The position numbers and the translations under genes are program-made. From assembly GCA_002315375.1 (NCBI GenBank), contig DCHR01000027.1, positions 46,684 to 62,713 on the forward strand: a DNA stretch of 16,030 bases, in the 5' to 3' direction. The first letter of the stretch is position 1; the number at the start of each line of letters is the position of its first letter. Origin of the DNA: Treponema sp. UBA1747. GTDB taxonomy: Bacteria; Spirochaetota; Spirochaetia; Treponematales; Treponemataceae. The notes below the pieces were generated by a model. It did no database searches, was not told the origin of the DNA, and saw only the letters and a list, made by a program, of their open reading frames with translations. This document shows, in pieces, positions 14,467 to 16,030 of this stretch.

Positions 14467-14553
14467 GCGTCAGGCACTGGAGGGCCGCGAAGCGGGTCCG
14501 AACGGTAGTGAGGACTGACCGTAGGGAAACCCGGAAGCGCCGTACGACGCCCG
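14467..14553. repeat. GC-rich structured intergenic block (candidate dispersed repeat)
   Basis: 87 bp with 60 G or C by hand count (69%), against roughly a third to a half in flanking lines. It contains a hairpin CCGC-GAA-GCGG (14485-14495, extended by GGG/TCC to 14482-14499), a hairpin ACGGTAGT-GAGG-ACT-G-ACCGT (14502-14522), a short GGG-AAA-CCC (14524-14532) and the palindrome CGTACG (14541-14546), all enclosed by GCGTC (14467-14471) and GACGC (14546-14550). It lies between the GH31 stop codon and terminator, so it would be transcribed as 3' untranslated RNA. Only one copy is in the window, so calling it a repeat is inference. Confidence 0.5.
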
Positions 14554-14557
14554 ATAA

Positions 14558-16030
14558 TTATCCTCTTTTGAATACCGGAATACTTTCAATAGGTGTGGCA
14601 GCTTCGATAACCTGTCCGCCGTCGTAAACTTTGTCGTCGCGGATGTCGGTCCACTTTCCGGCCGGCAGGTAAACTTTGCGCGACTTAATGCCTGCTTTGA
14701 GAACAGGAGCAACCAGGTATTCATCACCGAACATGTACTGGTCACGAAGGTCCCAGCATTTTTCGTCCTGTGGGAATTCGTAGAACATTGTGCGCATTAC
14801 AGGTGCACCGGTTTTTGCAGCTTCTTTTGAAAGCTTTGAAATGTATGGAACCAGGCTCTGGCGGAGTTTGATCTGGGACTCAAGTATTTTCTGTGCATCA
14901 GGACCATAGCTCCAGATTTCGTTAGGGCGGCCAGTGTAAAGGTAGCCTCCGCCGTAATCCTGCTGTGGGTCTTTGCAAAGTGGTGGTGTATCGTGAGGAT
15001 CGCGGTCACCGTGGAGACGCATAATCGGGCTGAATACAGCGAACTGAGCCCAGCGTTCCAGAAGTTCAACGAAGGCTGGATCTTCAGGGTTTCCGTACAT
15101 GAATCCGCCGATGTCTGTGTTCCACCAAGGGAAACCTGCAATACCCATGCTCAGTCCCTGAGCGATGGAATCTTCAAGACATTCCCAGGTTGACTGAACG
15201 TCACCGTTCCAGAGAACAGCGCCGTATTTCTGGCTTCCGAACCAGCCTGAACGTGTCAGGTTTACGATGCTTTTTTTGCCCATTTCAACCATGCCTTCGT
15301 AGAAAGCCTGGTTGTAGCATTTTGGATAAATGTTTGTACAGGCAATGGCTGGTCCCATTTGATAGCGGTAATTTTCCCAGTCATAGATATTGTAGTCTGG
15401 TTCGGCATTGTCCAGCCAGAACATATCGATGCCGTATTCAACGTAAGATTTTTTTGCAACTTCCCAGATGTATTTACGGGCTTCAGGATTTGTGGCGTCA
15501 AATGTTACACAGTCACCCATGAAGTCGTAAGTCTGGTTTGTTCCCCGTTCTGTGCGAACCAGGAGACCTTTGTTCAGCATGTCGTAGTAGTGGATAGATT
15601 TTTTATCAACGCTTGGCCAGATGGAAATCATAACCTTTGTGCCCATGGCGTGAAGTTCGTCACACATGGCTTTTGGATCAGGCCAGTATTCTGAGTCAAA
15701 GCCCCAGTCGCCCTGGCGGATCCAGTGGAAGAAGTCGATAACGATTACATCCAGGTGGATTCCCATTTCCTTGTATTTGCGTGCAACTGTAAGAACTTCT
15801 TCCTGTGTGCGGTAGCGCAGTTTGCACTGCCAGAAGCCCAGGTAATCTTTTGTCATTACAGGAGCGCGTCCAACGCAGGCGGTGTATTTTTCAATGATTT
15901 CTGCAGGTGTGTCACCGGCAACAATCCAGTAGTCCATTTCTTTTGTAGATTCGCTGAACCATTCTGTAAGGTTCTTTCCGAAGCTGGCGCGGCCAACTCC
16001 AGGGTTGTTCCACATGAAGCCGTAGCCCAG
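14558..16030 (-). CDS. GH31 alpha-glycosidase, alpha-xylosidase-like (N-terminus off window)
   Basis: 490 residues are visible, open through the right edge; the N-terminal beta-domain and start are missing. The catalytic barrel shows LGFWQCKLRY, HLDVIVIDFFHW, DMFWLDNAEPD with the predicted nucleophile Asp (codon 15412-15410), then LWNGDVQSTWE with the acid/base Asp of GH31, and GFPWWNTDIGGF. The order and the WLDxAEP form resemble alpha-xylosidase-type members (XylS-like) more than maltase-type WNDMNEP, so removal of alpha-linked xylose from xyloglucan-derived sugars is plausible; alpha-glucosidase is the alternative. The end, MFGDEYLVAPV to SIPVFKRG, is the normal C-terminal beta-domain. Base composition is higher in G+C than the neighbouring PAS gene (28 against 20 of 60 in one line each), which may reflect strong expression or transfer. 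A strong terminator follows at 14432-14466. Confidence 0.9.
   Translation of the reverse strand: MGYGFMWNNPGVGRASFGKNLTEWFSESTKEMDYWIVAGDTPAEIIEKYTACVGRAPVMTKDYLGFWQCKLRYRTQEEVLTVARKYKEMGIHLDVIVIDFFHWIRQGDWGFDSEYWPDPKAMCDELHAMGTKVMISIWPSVDKKSIHYYDMLNKGLLVRTERGTNQTYDFMGDCVTFDATNPEARKYIWEVAKKSYVEYGIDMFWLDNAEPDYNIYDWENYRYQMGPAIACTNIYPKCYNQAFYEGMVEMGKKSIVNLTRSGWFGSQKYGAVLWNGDVQSTWECLEDSIAQGLSMGIAGFPWWNTDIGGFMYGNPEDPAFVELLERWAQFAVFSPIMRLHGDRDPHDTPPLCKDPQQDYGGGYLYTGRPNEIWSYGPDAQKILESQIKLRQSLVPYISKLSKEAAKTGAPVMRTMFYEFPQDEKCWDLRDQYMFGDEYLVAPVLKAGIKSRKVYLPAGKWTDIRDDKVYDGGQVIEAATPIESIPVFKRG

Noticed and set aside
14467..14553. Possible tRNA or tRNA-like RNA, because of the length and cloverleaf-like hairpins
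   Set aside because: Neither strand shows a proper T-arm, a 7-bp acceptor stem or an anticodon arm in the right place; the enclosing pairing is only 5 bp.
14424..14627. A 67-aa open frame rich in Arg across the GC-rich block
   Set aside because: It runs through a terminator hairpin and into the antisense of the GH31 end; its composition follows from the GC-rich block, and no ribosome-binding site supports it.
1..16030. CRISPR array, insertion sequence, phage or integrase signs
   Set aside because: No regularly spaced direct repeats, transposase, integrase or terminal inverted repeats were seen on either strand.

Overview
The window looks like a chromosomal segment of a treponeme-type spirochaete, probably a free-living or gut/rumen species. 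This is an inference from protein character, since there is no rRNA or other phylogenetic marker here. The supporting signs are AT-rich DNA, several exported proteins whose signal peptides end in '...FAEN', a TPR-rich periplasmic protein, and an MraY with the signature MGDAGSRALG. An intact shikimate gene and a GH31 glycosidase argue against a strongly reduced pathogen such as the syphilis agent.

Left part (1-3996). Reading leftward are a degenerate PurH-like gene (925-2544) and, 33 bp downstream of it, mraY (from 891, running off the left edge). Divergent from them is aroA (2613-3947), closed by a clear intrinsic terminator. The 68-bp divergent spacer holds two candidate promoters whose -35 boxes overlap. 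Both put the predicted transcript start at or within a few bases of the ATG.

Central part (4083-12621). One tightly packed rightward gene run holds: an exported protein of unknown function; a signal-peptide TPR protein; a probable outer-membrane beta-barrel (ATGA overlap with the TPR gene); an ECF sigma factor starting at TTG; a membrane-anchored zinc-finger anti-sigma factor (20-nt overlap); and a membrane-anchored protein with two IPT/TIG-like domains and a transglutaminase-like domain lacking its catalytic cysteine (14-nt overlap). A deoxycytidylate deaminase follows 14 bp later. The sigma/anti-sigma/TIG-transglutaminase block plus the three envelope genes reads like a self-contained envelope-sensing or envelope-building locus. 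An iron-sulfur-flavoprotein-like oxidoreductase and a small putative lipoprotein continue on the same strand.

Right part (13791-16030). Leftward genes are a 77-aa acidic protein translationally coupled (TAATG) to a single-PAS-domain protein, then the C-terminal 490 residues of a GH31 alpha-glycosidase (alpha-xylosidase-like) that continues past the right edge. Between the GH31 stop codon and its 14-bp perfect terminator hairpin lies an 87-bp block, about 69% G+C by hand count, made of several hairpins and very unlike its surroundings; it is probably a dispersed structured repeat.

The observations most worth following are the PurH-like protein that has lost the signature catalytic motifs of both PurH domains, the cysteine-less transglutaminase fold in the sigma operon, the Met/His-rich tail of the anti-sigma factor, the GC-rich structured block, and the recurring leaderless promoter layout.
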